This document shows, one piece after another, positions 24,282-36,317 of a stretch of DNA of 64,000 nt. The position numbers were made by a program, and so were the translations under genes. The DNA lies in the NCBI GenBank assembly GCA_036867785.1, contig CP145413.1, positions 1,240,001-1,304,000 of the forward strand. The letters are read 5' to 3'. The stretch is from Plasmodiophora brassicae. Taxonomy: Eukaryota; Endomyxa: Phytomyxea; Phytomyxea; Plasmodiophorida. Every line of letters begins with the position of its first letter. Positions within the stretch are counted from its first letter, which is position 1. The notes under the pieces were generated by a model. That model was not told the DNA's origin. It saw only the letters and a program-made list of their open reading frames with translations, and did no database searches.

Positions 24282-27200
24282 ATGGACGACGAGCATGACG
24301 AGGCGCTGAACGACGGCGAAGACGCTGTCGCGCCCGAAGAGTCAGCTCCCGTTGTTGCACCTGGGCAGAAGTCGTCGTTTGCGTCCAAGATCTCCATCGA
24401 CGCCTTATGCTCCTATGTGCCCGCATCCATCATCCGGTTCTTGCAGGAGAACGCGAGCAGCGACAAATCGCACATGGTTGCTCCGTTTAGACACAGTTAC
24501 GAGACGGTCGTGCTGTTCGCCGACGTCTCCGGCTTCACCGACCTCAGCGAGCGCCTCGCGATGAAGGGTCGTGAGGGTTCCGAACAGCTCGCCAAGCACC
24601 TGAACTCGTATTTCGAGCAGTTAGTTCGCGTCATCGCTAGCCAGGGCGGCGACGTCTTCAAGTTCGCCGGCGACGCCTTGCTTGTCCTGTGGCCACCCAG
24701 CGACGACGATCTGTGTACTGTGACGCGGCGAGCGGTGCAGAGTGCGCTGGAGATCCAGCGGAAGATGCACAGTGCCAAACTGCAGGAAGACGTCGTCCTG
24801 AGCGTTAAGCTGGGCATCGGCGTCGGGACATGCTCCATTGTGCATGTCGGAGGCGTTCTTTCCCGAATGGAATACCTTGCCACCGGATCGCCGCTGATCC
24901 AGGCGTTCGCGTCTGAGCACAAGGCCGTTGCCGGCCAGGTCGTGTGCTCGCCAGAGGCGTGGCACATCATCAAGGATCATTTCGCCGCGCAGATCATTCC
25001 GTCGGGCCACGCGTTCATCGACCGTTGCTCCGACCGCCTGCGCAAGGTCGGCATCGTCAAGACGGCGAACCTTGACATCATTAACGACGTCCACCTGATT
25101 GAGTCCATCTCGAACTATGTCCCGGGCGCCGTCCTACCGTTCCTGAATGCCAGCGAAGAACGCTGGGCCTCTGAGCTGCGCCATGTTGCGGTCATATTCG
25201 CCAACCTCGGGTTCACGGAAGCCCAGCTTGCCAAGATCGCTAGCGAGGAGACGACGAATGACCTGGACCGCGTCCAATCCGTCATCTTCTCCGTTCAAAC
25301 GGCGATCTACCAGTACGAGGGATCGGTGAACAAGTTCCTGCTGGACGATAAGGGTTCGACTCTGCTGGCCGTGTTCGGCCTGCCGCCTGTCGCCCACGAG
25401 GACGACTCGGCCAGAGCGATTCTGGCCTCGCTCGTCATCTGCAACCAGCTGTCCAAACTGGGCGTCGTCCCGGCGATCGGAATCACGACTGGGACGGCCT
25501 TCTGTGGCGTGGTCGGCAGCCGCTCCCGTCGCGAGTATTCCGTCCTCGGCGATGTCGTCAACTTGTCAGCGCGCCTCATGCAGTACGCCAAGACGCAAGG
25601 CGGGGGCGTCCTGGTCGACCACACCACGCAGTACTCGGCCCGCGATTGCATCGCGTTCGAAGGGCTGACGAGCATCATGGTCAAGGGCAAGAAGGACTTC
25701 GTGAAAGTGTTCTCGCCCATCGCGTCCAGCGTTGCGCCACATGGGATCTGGAACCAGCACAGGAACGACAAGGCGTCGACGGTGGCACGTGCGGCCACCA
25801 TTGTGCATTCGCAGCACAACCCGCATGCCGAACTGTCGCGAACGTTGGCCGGTGGCAGTACGACGCCATTGTCCCCGGCGACGACCAGCCCGACGTCGAC
25901 CGTCCCGGTGGATTGCACATCGATGACGTTGCCCCAGATCCCATCCCTGTCGAACCTGTGGGAAAAGTTCCCTCCCAGGGACGCCGGCGAGGTCAGCACC
26001 ATCACGGTCGAACGGACCATCAACACGGGCGATTGGGGCCCACCGAAATCCGACGATAGTCTTCGTCTCGGGTCGTCTGGTGCTGCTGACGTCGATGTTG
26101 GCGCATCCATGACGCCTGCTGGAGGCGTCACGGCGCCGGTGGACACTTCTAGTGGCTTGCCGTCCAGTGATCCAACTGCTGTTAGTGTTGGCAGAGGGGC
26201 CGGGAACGTCCACCGAGGAGGACCAGGGGACGACCCGCCTGCTCCAACAGTGGATGACGCGGCCTGGCTGGAGCACACGAAGACGTGGATCGAGGACGAT
26301 GACGATATGCATTTCGAGGCGCCGACCCCCATCTTCCCGGCAGCGGTGCCCGCGTCGCCTCAGACGCCGATGAGCGAATCCGAAATGTGGTCTCGTACCA
26401 TGGACCGTGTCGCGGCCAACGCCCCGCTCCTGTCCGTCCTGCCGCAGTCGCGACTGAACACCTCGTCGTTCTCATCGCAGCGTACCCTGGGGTCGTCGTC
26501 CGAGAACGCGTCGCAGGACGAATCGACGTCCCCGTGGGAAGACGGAGCGTCCAGCGATTACCGGCTTCGAAGTTCGGATTCGCATCCTCCGGCACCTCAG
26601 TTCGCGGCGGATGCACCACACCCGTATAAGACGGCCAGGTTCCAGCTCCAGGACCGGGGGTACATCACGCTGGACGTCACTCGATTGCAGACGGTCCTGC
26701 AGGTCAAGGAGCGTTTGTTCGAGAGCCTACATCGCAAGCACTTTGTGGCGCCGAACGCGAACATGGACCAGTACGCGTTGCACATTGGCGACCGAAACGC
26801 GTTGCTTCAGAACGAGAACGTGACGCTGGCGTTGCTGCCTCGCGTAATCAGCAACATGCCCGGGCCGATGCTCGACATCGTCCTGACACGCAAGGCCGAC
26901 TTCGACGAGCACCTGCCTGGGCAGGACGGTGTGAGCGCCGCTGACGTCGGAATGGCCATCTCCAAGGCGATGCAGAGCCTGATTCGGACGCGCGACCGCG
27001 CGACCATCATTCTGGAGGGCGAGGCGGGCTATGGAAAATCGCGCCTCCTGTCCCAGGTGGTTCGCGAAGCGCCCGCATACGTCCTGTTCCGGGCGGCGAA
27101 CCCGCTCGAATCGAAGACGCCTCTCGGTATCTGGCGCGAGTTCTTCATGCGCCTGATCGACATGGAGATCGCGAACAAATCCTTCGACCACCCTGCAGAA

Positions 27201-30200
27201 CCCGTGCTGATGCGCAAGTGCTTCGTCATGAAATCGCTGGCGTCGTTGCCCGGTTACTCAGCCATTGCCGGCGTTCTTAACGAGGTCCTCCCGCTCGAGT
27301 TGGACGAAACGGAGGTAACAGCGTCGATGCCGTTTCTGGAACGGTTATCCAACTGCATCGTCATCATGCTGGCGCTGCTGCGGGTCTTCGTCAAGCGCAT
27401 CGGATCGACCATCATCATCATCGACGATGCGCTCCTGATGGATAAGCTCAGCTGGGGGTTCGCTCTTCGCGTCAGCTGCGATTTCACCAACGTCCTGTTG
27501 ATTCTGGGGACGCGCCCTGTTAACAAGAGCAACCTGGGCGCCTTCGACCTGGAGGTCCCCATGGATTACCTCGAGTTGCTGTCCCAGAAGACCACGTCGC
27601 GGTACGTTCTTCGCGCGCTGACCAACGAAGAGATTTACAACATTGGCGTGGAGACGCTCGGCGTGTCCAAACTGCCAAACACACTGGCCATCATCCTGCT
27701 CCAGCGATCGCACGGCAACCCGTTGGTCTGCAAGGAGCTTCTGTACTCGCTTCGCAAGAACGAGCTCATCGAGATCCGGACGGAGAAGAGCGGCAAGGTG
27801 TGCACGCTGTCGGACAAGTTCACCGACCTGTCGATCGTGCCTGTGCCGATCTGCCTGCAGAATATCCTCGGCTGCCGGATCGACCGGCTGGGGCACATCC
27901 ACGAGATCGCTCTGAAGGTCGCCAGCGTCATTGGCACCGAATTCCAGATGGACCTGCTGATGAAGACGTACCCGATCCTGGAACACGTGCCCAGCCTGCC
28001 GGACGTCATTGCCGATCTGTGCCAGCTGAACGTCTTCTGTGCCACGCATGTGTCGGCCGACGCCAACCCATCGCAGAACGTGTACCGGTTCGTCGACGGG
28101 TTCATGCGTGACGTGGCGCTGTCCAGGCTGATCGTCAGCCAGAAGCAATTGCTGATGGCGCGCATCAACGAGGCCAAGACGCGCAACACGCGCTTGACGA
28201 AACCGACCGATTTCCAGGTGCAAGGGTCCGTCAAGTTCAGCGGGTTCCTGCACATACGCAAGGCGCTGGACGCATCGAACGTCAGCTCGACGATGCGCAT
28301 GCGCATGGGCACCTGGAAGAAGCGCTGGGTCGTCCTGCACGAGAACAGCGTGTCGCTGTACTACCACCCGACGCACCCGCGCGTCCTGGGCGTCATCTTC
28401 CTGGACAGTGCCAGCGTGTCGATGCTGACCGATTCGTCGATCGGCCGCGACTACACGATCCAGATCCAGGCGCAGTACTGGATGAAGAAGGGCGTCACGC
28501 ACGACAGCAAGCGCCTGTTCTACATGGCGGCCGCCACCCTCGAGGACGCTCGCGTCTGGTCGTACAAGATCGCCGTCACCATCGAGAAGCAGCTGTCCGT
28601 TCGCGAGCGGCACGCCATTCAAGCGTCGTTGGCGTCCGACTCGCAGCGTGACACGACTGACCTCTGGACGCCCGAGTTTTCCCGAGGGCCACCTTCGCAG
28701 GCCTCGTCAGTATCAGCCGACGCGTCGTCGCAGTCCCCGCTCGTGCGCATGACGTCCCATTCGGTCCTGTTCAACGAGCGGAGCACGATGGAACGGACGG
28801 CGTCGTCGTCGAGCACGCCCTTGCTACCGCCAGGCGATGGGAGCACGGCCGCGCACACGTTCCGTTCCAGCCTGGCGAACTCGGTCCAGTACCTGTCGCG
28901 ACGCTTGAAATCGTCCAGCAGCGGGTCGATGTCCCGGCGGTCGATGTCGGCCATGAAGATGAACGGGCGCGTCAACAGCGCCGACATGGACCGGTCGGTA
29001 TCGGTGAACTCGTCGATCAGCGAGGTCGGCCAGCAGCGCGTGCCATGGCGCCCGACGCTCGACCTGGACCTGCTGCCCCTGGCGTCCGACCTGAAATCCG
29101 CTGTCAAGGCCTGGCTCTACCAGGGCGGTTCCTTCGTCACCACCGACGACAACAAGGGCGACGACGGCCTGCTGCGCCCGATCCTCAGCGACTCGGCGAT
29201 CAACAAGTCGGGCATAATGGAGGTGCTGGATCATCAGCTGACGGTGCCGCCTGGGGAAGACCCGAGATGGCGACGTCGCTGGCTGGCGCTCACGTCCGAC
29301 TCGCTCGTCATCACCGCTTCGCAGTTCGACGACGACGTCATGTTCGCGCTCAGCATCAGCCGGATCCGTCATCAGAAGGCGACCGAGAGGCTGACGTTCC
29401 ACGTGGAGTCCGACCTGGCGCTGGACGGCCCGACGCTCCTGTTCGGCAAGCCGACCGCGTTCTCGCTGCGGGCCGAGAACGATGCCACGTTCGCGTCCTG
29501 GTACGACCAGATCTCGCAGATGATCGACGAGGCGGTGCTGATGTCGGAGACGTCGCGTTCGGCGATCGCGCTGGACAACAGCGACCACGCCGGCACCGCC
29601 CTGTGCGACGTGGAAGACCGTTTCGCTGACTACCAGGTCTACGAGTCGAACTTGTTCGCCGACGCCGCCTCCCAGATCCTGCGGCGACTGAACGCGGAGG
29701 TCGGCGCCGACAACGCGAACGCGTCGTGGCCGGCGATTCGTCGCGAGCTGGACGCCCTGCAGAAGCTGATCGACACGTGCCGCAAGGTCGACCCGTCGTC
29801 GGCGCAAGCGCAGGCGCGACTGTCGCTGGGCGTATCCAAATTGGACAGCGGGTCGAGCATCGAACCGGAGACGAGCCTGTCGGCGACGCTGCAGAACGCG
29901 GACGCGGCCAACAGCACGATGGGCAGCGTGACGACGACGACGGCCGACCCGGAAATGTACCGGGACGGCGGCTGGCTCATCAAGATGATGGACGAGTGCG
30001 ACATCGATGATTCGACCAAGATGTGGCTGGCGCGTTGCTACACGCTGGACGGGCAGGAACAGCAACAGCGCCTGGCGTATGCGGTCGGCGGCGACCAGGC
30101 GATGCCCTCGCAGGGCAATGTGTCCGAGACGAGTTCGATCTGCATCAACGAGACCGACATGTCGTCCGAGGACGACAACATGTCGTACGACTATCGTCCG

Positions 30201-32042
30201 TCCATTGGCGGGGGCGACGGTGGCGATACGCCGCGCCGATGGGCGCTGGGTCGTTCCGTGTCGTTCGCCGAAGACGCTGTGTCCAGCGAAACGCTGTTCC
30301 AATGGGATTTCGACATCTTCTCGTACGAGAAGTCGCAGCTCAGCGGCGTCATCGCCCGGCTGTTCGAGGGCATGGACTTTGTCAACACGTTCCACGTCGA
30401 CCCGAAGGCCCTGTCGTCGTTCGTGTCCACTGTCAGCGAATCGTACCTGGACAACCCGTACCACAACCTGTTCCATTCCGTGGACACGTCGCAGACCGTC
30501 TGCTGTCTGCTGAAGACGTTCCACGCCAACGCGTACCTGACCAGCCTGGAGATGTTCGCCCTGCTGATCGCCGCCGCCTGCCACGACGTCGGCCACCCCG
30601 GCCTGAGCAACACGTACCAGGTGAACGCGTCGACCAAGCTGGCCCTGCTGTACAACGACCAGTCCGTCCTCGAGCACCACCACTGCGCCATGACGTTCCA
30701 CATCCTGAAGCGCCCCGGGTGCAACATCCTCAGCGGGCTGACGGAGCCCGAGTACCGGTCGGCGCGCAAGATCATCATCTCGTCGATCCTGTCGACCGAC
30801 ATGACCTGCCACTTCTCGCTGAGCGAGAAGTTCTCCAACCTGCTGCTGCGCCGCTCCGAAGACAGCGCGCGATCGGGCGGGCGTGCCGGTCGCGACACGA
30901 TATCGCCTTCCACGAGCCCGCACGCGTCGATCCTGTCGCCGACAGCCCTGTGCCCGTCGGATCGCGAGACGGTCGCCAACATGCTGCTGCACTCCGCCGA
31001 CATCAGCAACCAGTGCAAGTCGTGGCCGGTGGCGAAGCGATGGTCGGACTGCATCCTGATCGAGCTGTTCCATCAAGGCGACGTCGAGCGGGAATCGAAC
31101 CTGGCCCTGTCGCCGAACTGCGATCGGCACACGACGGACCGGCTGCAATTCACGTTGAACTTCATCGACTTTGTCGTCGCGCCTCTGTTCGTCTCCCTGA
31201 CGCACCTGCTCCCCGCCTGCGTTGTCACCTGCAACTCCCTGCGGTACAACCGCCTGCGATGGGACGCCGTCCTGCTGCAGAACATCGCCCAGTCGAACAT
31301 GTCGCCGGAGAAGAAACGGGAGGAGGAGCTGCGGTGGCGCCGGCGGATGGCGTCGTTCGACGAGATCCTCATGTTCGAGGTCGCCCCGCCCGACAAGCCG
31401 GACGCCAGCAAGGCGAGGAAGAGCAGCATGCAGCTGTTCGAGTCGTTCGTCAAGGCGAACTCCAGTTCGGGCGCGCTGCTCGCGTCGACGCGGGCGCGCA
31501 GCTCGTCGCCCCCGATCAAGGAATCGGCGCTGGAGCGCACCGTCATGCACCCGATCCTCGAGACGAAGCACCACTACCGGAGCAAGTCTGGGTCGTACTC
31601 GCTGGTCGAGAGCGACACGACGACCACCGGGGACGCGCCGGACGCGTCCCCGCTCATGACGTCCGGGTGCTACCCGCCGGCCGATCTGGGCCCGCCGCCC
31701 GAGCCGCCGTCCACCGGCCTGCCCGCTGGGGACAGCTCCAGCTCCCTCGACGACCTGATGCTGTCGTCGATGCCGATTGCAGTGGACGCCAACCCGCGTC
31801 CTGCACTGGGCCTGCGGACCAGCGCCGAGTCCGGCATCGGGACGCCGCGCACGATGACGACGCCCGCCTCGGTGGCCGGCAGGACGCCGGCGAGCAGCGA
31901 TAAGAGCACGCCGTCCAGCATGCCGTCGTCGTCGGCGTCGTCGGCGAACCGGACGCGTATGCGCTCCAGTTTCCTCGGCCTGGCCCGGTTCTGGGAGCGG
32001 AGCAGCGCAGCGAAATCGTCGACCGATAGCGGCAGGACCTAG
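24282..32042 (+). CDS. Soluble-type adenylyl cyclase fused to NTPase, PH domains and a cyclic-nucleotide phosphodiesterase
   Basis: A single 2586-residue frame. C1 cyclase domain (about 70-260): VVLFADVSGFTDLSERL with metal Asp, GGDVFKFAGDALLVLW with the second Asp and Lys, as in ADCY10/sAC. C2 (about 300-480): VAVIFANLGF lacks the metal Asp, as sAC C2 does; it ends YSVLGDVVNLSARLMQYA. Residues 480-780 are Ser/Thr/Pro-rich. An RA/ubiquitin-like segment (about 783-865) is followed by a STAND-like NTPase: Walker A GEAGYGKS (913-920) and Walker B TIIIIDD near 1043. PH domains lie at about 1316-1436 (WKKRWVVL) and 1641-1750 (WRRRWLAL). A class I PDE domain (about 2006-2336) has YHNLFHSVDTSQ, HDVGHPGLSNTY (His2101/Asp2102) and LHSADISNQCKSW. 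The tail is disordered. Synthesis and breakdown of cAMP in one chain is inferred; the PDE could prefer cGMP. ATG 24282 sits after the ALG14 stop. Confidence 0.93.
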   Translation: MDDEHDEALNDGEDAVAPEESAPVVAPGQKSSFASKISIDALCSYVPASIIRFLQENASSDKSHMVAPFRHSYETVVLFADVSGFTDLSERLAMKGREGSEQLAKHLNSYFEQLVRVIASQGGDVFKFAGDALLVLWPPSDDDLCTVTRRAVQSALEIQRKMHSAKLQEDVVLSVKLGIGVGTCSIVHVGGVLSRMEYLATGSPLIQAFASEHKAVAGQVVCSPEAWHIIKDHFAAQIIPSGHAFIDRCSDRLRKVGIVKTANLDIINDVHLIESISNYVPGAVLPFLNASEERWASELRHVAVIFANLGFTEAQLAKIASEETTNDLDRVQSVIFSVQTAIYQYEGSVNKFLLDDKGSTLLAVFGLPPVAHEDDSARAILASLVICNQLSKLGVVPAIGITTGTAFCGVVGSRSRREYSVLGDVVNLSARLMQYAKTQGGGVLVDHTTQYSARDCIAFEGLTSIMVKGKKDFVKVFSPIASSVAPHGIWNQHRNDKASTVARAATIVHSQHNPHAELSRTLAGGSTTPLSPATTSPTSTVPVDCTSMTLPQIPSLSNLWEKFPPRDAGEVSTITVERTINTGDWGPPKSDDSLRLGSSGAADVDVGASMTPAGGVTAPVDTSSGLPSSDPTAVSVGRGAGNVHRGGPGDDPPAPTVDDAAWLEHTKTWIEDDDDMHFEAPTPIFPAAVPASPQTPMSESEMWSRTMDRVAANAPLLSVLPQSRLNTSSFSSQRTLGSSSENASQDESTSPWEDGASSDYRLRSSDSHPPAPQFAADAPHPYKTARFQLQDRGYITLDVTRLQTVLQVKERLFESLHRKHFVAPNANMDQYALHIGDRNALLQNENVTLALLPRVISNMPGPMLDIVLTRKADFDEHLPGQDGVSAADVGMAISKAMQSLIRTRDRATIILEGEAGYGKSRLLSQVVREAPAYVLFRAANPLESKTPLGIWREFFMRLIDMEIANKSFDHPAEPVLMRKCFVMKSLASLPGYSAIAGVLNEVLPLELDETEVTASMPFLERLSNCIVIMLALLRVFVKRIGSTIIIIDDALLMDKLSWGFALRVSCDFTNVLLILGTRPVNKSNLGAFDLEVPMDYLELLSQKTTSRYVLRALTNEEIYNIGVETLGVSKLPNTLAIILLQRSHGNPLVCKELLYSLRKNELIEIRTEKSGKVCTLSDKFTDLSIVPVPICLQNILGCRIDRLGHIHEIALKVASVIGTEFQMDLLMKTYPILEHVPSLPDVIADLCQLNVFCATHVSADANPSQNVYRFVDGFMRDVALSRLIVSQKQLLMARINEAKTRNTRLTKPTDFQVQGSVKFSGFLHIRKALDASNVSSTMRMRMGTWKKRWVVLHENSVSLYYHPTHPRVLGVIFLDSASVSMLTDSSIGRDYTIQIQAQYWMKKGVTHDSKRLFYMAAATLEDARVWSYKIAVTIEKQLSVRERHAIQASLASDSQRDTTDLWTPEFSRGPPSQASSVSADASSQSPLVRMTSHSVLFNERSTMERTASSSSTPLLPPGDGSTAAHTFRSSLANSVQYLSRRLKSSSSGSMSRRSMSAMKMNGRVNSADMDRSVSVNSSISEVGQQRVPWRPTLDLDLLPLASDLKSAVKAWLYQGGSFVTTDDNKGDDGLLRPILSDSAINKSGIMEVLDHQLTVPPGEDPRWRRRWLALTSDSLVITASQFDDDVMFALSISRIRHQKATERLTFHVESDLALDGPTLLFGKPTAFSLRAENDATFASWYDQISQMIDEAVLMSETSRSAIALDNSDHAGTALCDVEDRFADYQVYESNLFADAASQILRRLNAEVGADNANASWPAIRRELDALQKLIDTCRKVDPSSAQAQARLSLGVSKLDSGSSIEPETSLSATLQNADAANSTMGSVTTTTADPEMYRDGGWLIKMMDECDIDDSTKMWLARCYTLDGQEQQQRLAYAVGGDQAMPSQGNVSETSSICINETDMSSEDDNMSYDYRPSIGGGDGGDTPRRWALGRSVSFAEDAVSSETLFQWDFDIFSYEKSQLSGVIARLFEGMDFVNTFHVDPKALSSFVSTVSESYLDNPYHNLFHSVDTSQTVCCLLKTFHANAYLTSLEMFALLIAAACHDVGHPGLSNTYQVNASTKLALLYNDQSVLEHHHCAMTFHILKRPGCNILSGLTEPEYRSARKIIISSILSTDMTCHFSLSEKFSNLLLRRSEDSARSGGRAGRDTISPSTSPHASILSPTALCPSDRETVANMLLHSADISNQCKSWPVAKRWSDCILIELFHQGDVERESNLALSPNCDRHTTDRLQFTLNFIDFVVAPLFVSLTHLLPACVVTCNSLRYNRLRWDAVLLQNIAQSNMSPEKKREEELRWRRRMASFDEILMFEVAPPDKPDASKARKSSMQLFESFVKANSSSGALLASTRARSSSPPIKESALERTVMHPILETKHHYRSKSGSYSLVESDTTTTGDAPDASPLMTSGCYPPADLGPPPEPPSTGLPAGDSSSSLDDLMLSSMPIAVDANPRPALGLRTSAESGIGTPRTMTTPASVAGRTPASSDKSTPSSMPSSSASSANRTRMRSSFLGLARFWERSSAAKSSTDSGRT

Positions 32043-32128
32043 CAGCGCGCATGCACAAATAAACCTGCCACCCACCCTGTTTCGCCGCCAACCGTTTGTT
32101 GCTCGCCGGACAGATGTAGGGGCGCGTT

Positions 32129-32728
32129 TCAGACGCGTTCGGAGATCCAGATGGCGGCCCGGCACCCGGTCTTGATGACGGTCGACAGCAGCTGGTAGGC
32201 GGGCGCGCGCAGCGCGTCGTGCTCGATGCCGATGTCGCGATGCTCCATCTCCTCGTCCCGGTGCTTCGCGACCAGGTGCCGCAGGTCGTCCTCCTTGTCG
32301 AATGCCGGCTGCATCAGGTCGCGCAGCTGGTCGTTGTAATGGCTGGCGATGACCTCCTCGACGGCGACCGTGCAGGCCATGGCGGCCTCCTTGCCGAGCA
32401 GCGCCGTGCCGAACCCGAGCGCGTACCCAGCAGCGCCCCAGATCGGCAGCAGGGCGCTGGGGCGCGCACGCCGCTCGGGCATCCGACGCTCCAGCGCCGC
32501 CAGGTGCTCCCGCTCCTGCTCCTTCATCTGGCGCAGCGTCGCCGACAGCGCCGGGTCGCCGCCCCGGCCCAGCACCGCCATCTGCCCGTCGTAGATCCGG
32601 ATGGCGCCGTACTCCCCGGCATGGTCGACACGCAGCATGCGGTCGATCGTCGCCCGGCGCGCATCGCCCCGCGCGTACGCAGGCGCCGCCGCCGCCGTCT
32701 GCACCGACCTGCGCCCCTGCCGCCACAT
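32129..32728 (-). CDS. COQ7: COQ7/CLK-1, 5-demethoxyubiquinone hydroxylase
   Basis: Mitochondrial di-iron monooxygenase for the penultimate step of ubiquinone synthesis. Single exon, about 200 residues. The start ATG 32728 gives a typical import sequence (MWRQGRRSVQTAAAAPAYAR); the frame is open further upstream, but that sequence is low-complexity. Iron ligands are all present: RVDHAGEYGAIRIYDGQ (Glu), QEREHLAALE (ExxH), CTVAVEEVIASHYNDQL (Glu), and HRDEEMEHRDIG (ExxH). The C-terminal STVIKTGCRAAIWISERV is the conserved family ending. The gene converges on the cyclase-PDE gene, with 86 bp between stop codons. Confidence 0.95.
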   Translation of the reverse strand: MWRQGRRSVQTAAAAPAYARGDARRATIDRMLRVDHAGEYGAIRIYDGQMAVLGRGGDPALSATLRQMKEQEREHLAALERRMPERRARPSALLPIWGAAGYALGFGTALLGKEAAMACTVAVEEVIASHYNDQLRDLMQPAFDKEDDLRHLVAKHRDEEMEHRDIGIEHDALRAPAYQLLSTVIKTGCRAAIWISERV

Positions 32729-32969
32729 CGCCGGACAGAGTCCCGCACCGAACCGACACGATATCAAAATGGACTCGGATAGGTGACGGGGGGAGGGGGA
32801 GATGGGGGAGGGGGGCGTTCTAGTGTGAAAACCCCAGCTGCAGCTGCCGCGTCGTCGACCACGGCTTGTCTGCACGCACCGGGCAGTCGCGACTCGCGAC
32901 CCCGTCGCCAGCTACGTCTGCGGGACGATCGCCGCGTAGTGCGGGTCCCAACTCTACAAGGGCCCAACG

Positions 32970-35554
<2,585 letters not shown>

Positions 35555-36317
35555 CACCAACGCTGGTGACGGGCGCGCCTCGACCCCCGTCACGTTAGCA
35601 AAAACGCCGAGGTCGTCACAGACGGGCGACATCGGCCTGCATCAGATCTCACCCCGTCATGCAGCAGTCGTTCCCTGCGGGCGACGTCGCCTGCGACTGC
35701 AGCACGCCTCCGTGGGCATGCTCCCCCCGTCAAAGGGGACACATCGATGATGCGTTTGCAGTTAGGCCAGTGGGAGAGAACGCCGGGCGCTCTTTGACGC
35801 CAAGACCTCTTCGTAGCTTCATCGAGCGCGTCACAACGCGTCACAACGCGCCATGGCGCAGCGTCGCGTAGCCAGCGCCGATCGTGCAGGGAAACGCGTC
35901 GAAGTTCGGCCTGGCCAGGGTGCAGACGACCTTCCCCTGCCTGGGACGGGCTCAGGTCTACTTCATGGATCCTGACGCGCAGACCGATGGCCTGCATCGT
36001 CTCGTGGATGATGTGGAGCGCTTCGCGATCGAGGTCGGGGAAGATGGCGGCGCGGCGATCAGACGTCTGCGCGTCAGGATCCATAAAGTAGTTCTGAGCC
36101 GGTCGTCGAACGCTTGCAGGGGACCGATCCATTGGTTCAGCAGGTCGTTGACGCCGAACGTATATACGCCATCGCGCATGCTGGTCAGGGGCCTGGCTGC
36201 ACAGTGCACCACCTGGACCTCACAAAGTTGGCAGGAGCGACCGCGGAAACTGCGTCTGCGCGGTCCCTCGCCGCTGTGCGTCAGACAGACGGCGCTGCAA
36301 CAACGGCGTGACGCGTG
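35555..36317. other. Unresolved region between malic enzyme and NTH1
   Basis: 763 bp. The minus strand is open for 180 codons from 36132 to 35590; its beginning looks protein-like (DRRAAIFPDLDREALHIIHE, then TMQAIGLRVRIHEV), and another minus frame at about 36182-36090 reads MRDGVYTFGVNDLLNQWIGP. The plus strand is also open (35884-36318). I could not assemble these into a known family. If a gene exists it is probably on the minus strand and would begin just upstream of NTH1. The region also has a 27-bp inverted repeat (35958-36091) and a short direct repeat of CGCGTCACAA near 35827-35850. Confidence 0.3.
35958..36091. repeat. 27-bp inverted repeat with 80-nt loop
   Basis: The bases at 35958-35984 (starting CTACTTCATGGATCC) are the reverse complement of 36065-36091 with one mismatch. 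The two arms could pair in RNA. The arms lie inside the unresolved region and give the same short peptide (FMDPDAQT) on both strands. Confidence 0.85.

Noticed and set aside
28824-32759. 1311-codon open frame on the minus strand opposite the PDE region
   Set aside because: Arg/Gly/Val-rich composition and no motifs; it mirrors a GC-rich gene whose third positions are mostly G/C. It also overlaps COQ7 in the wrong frame.
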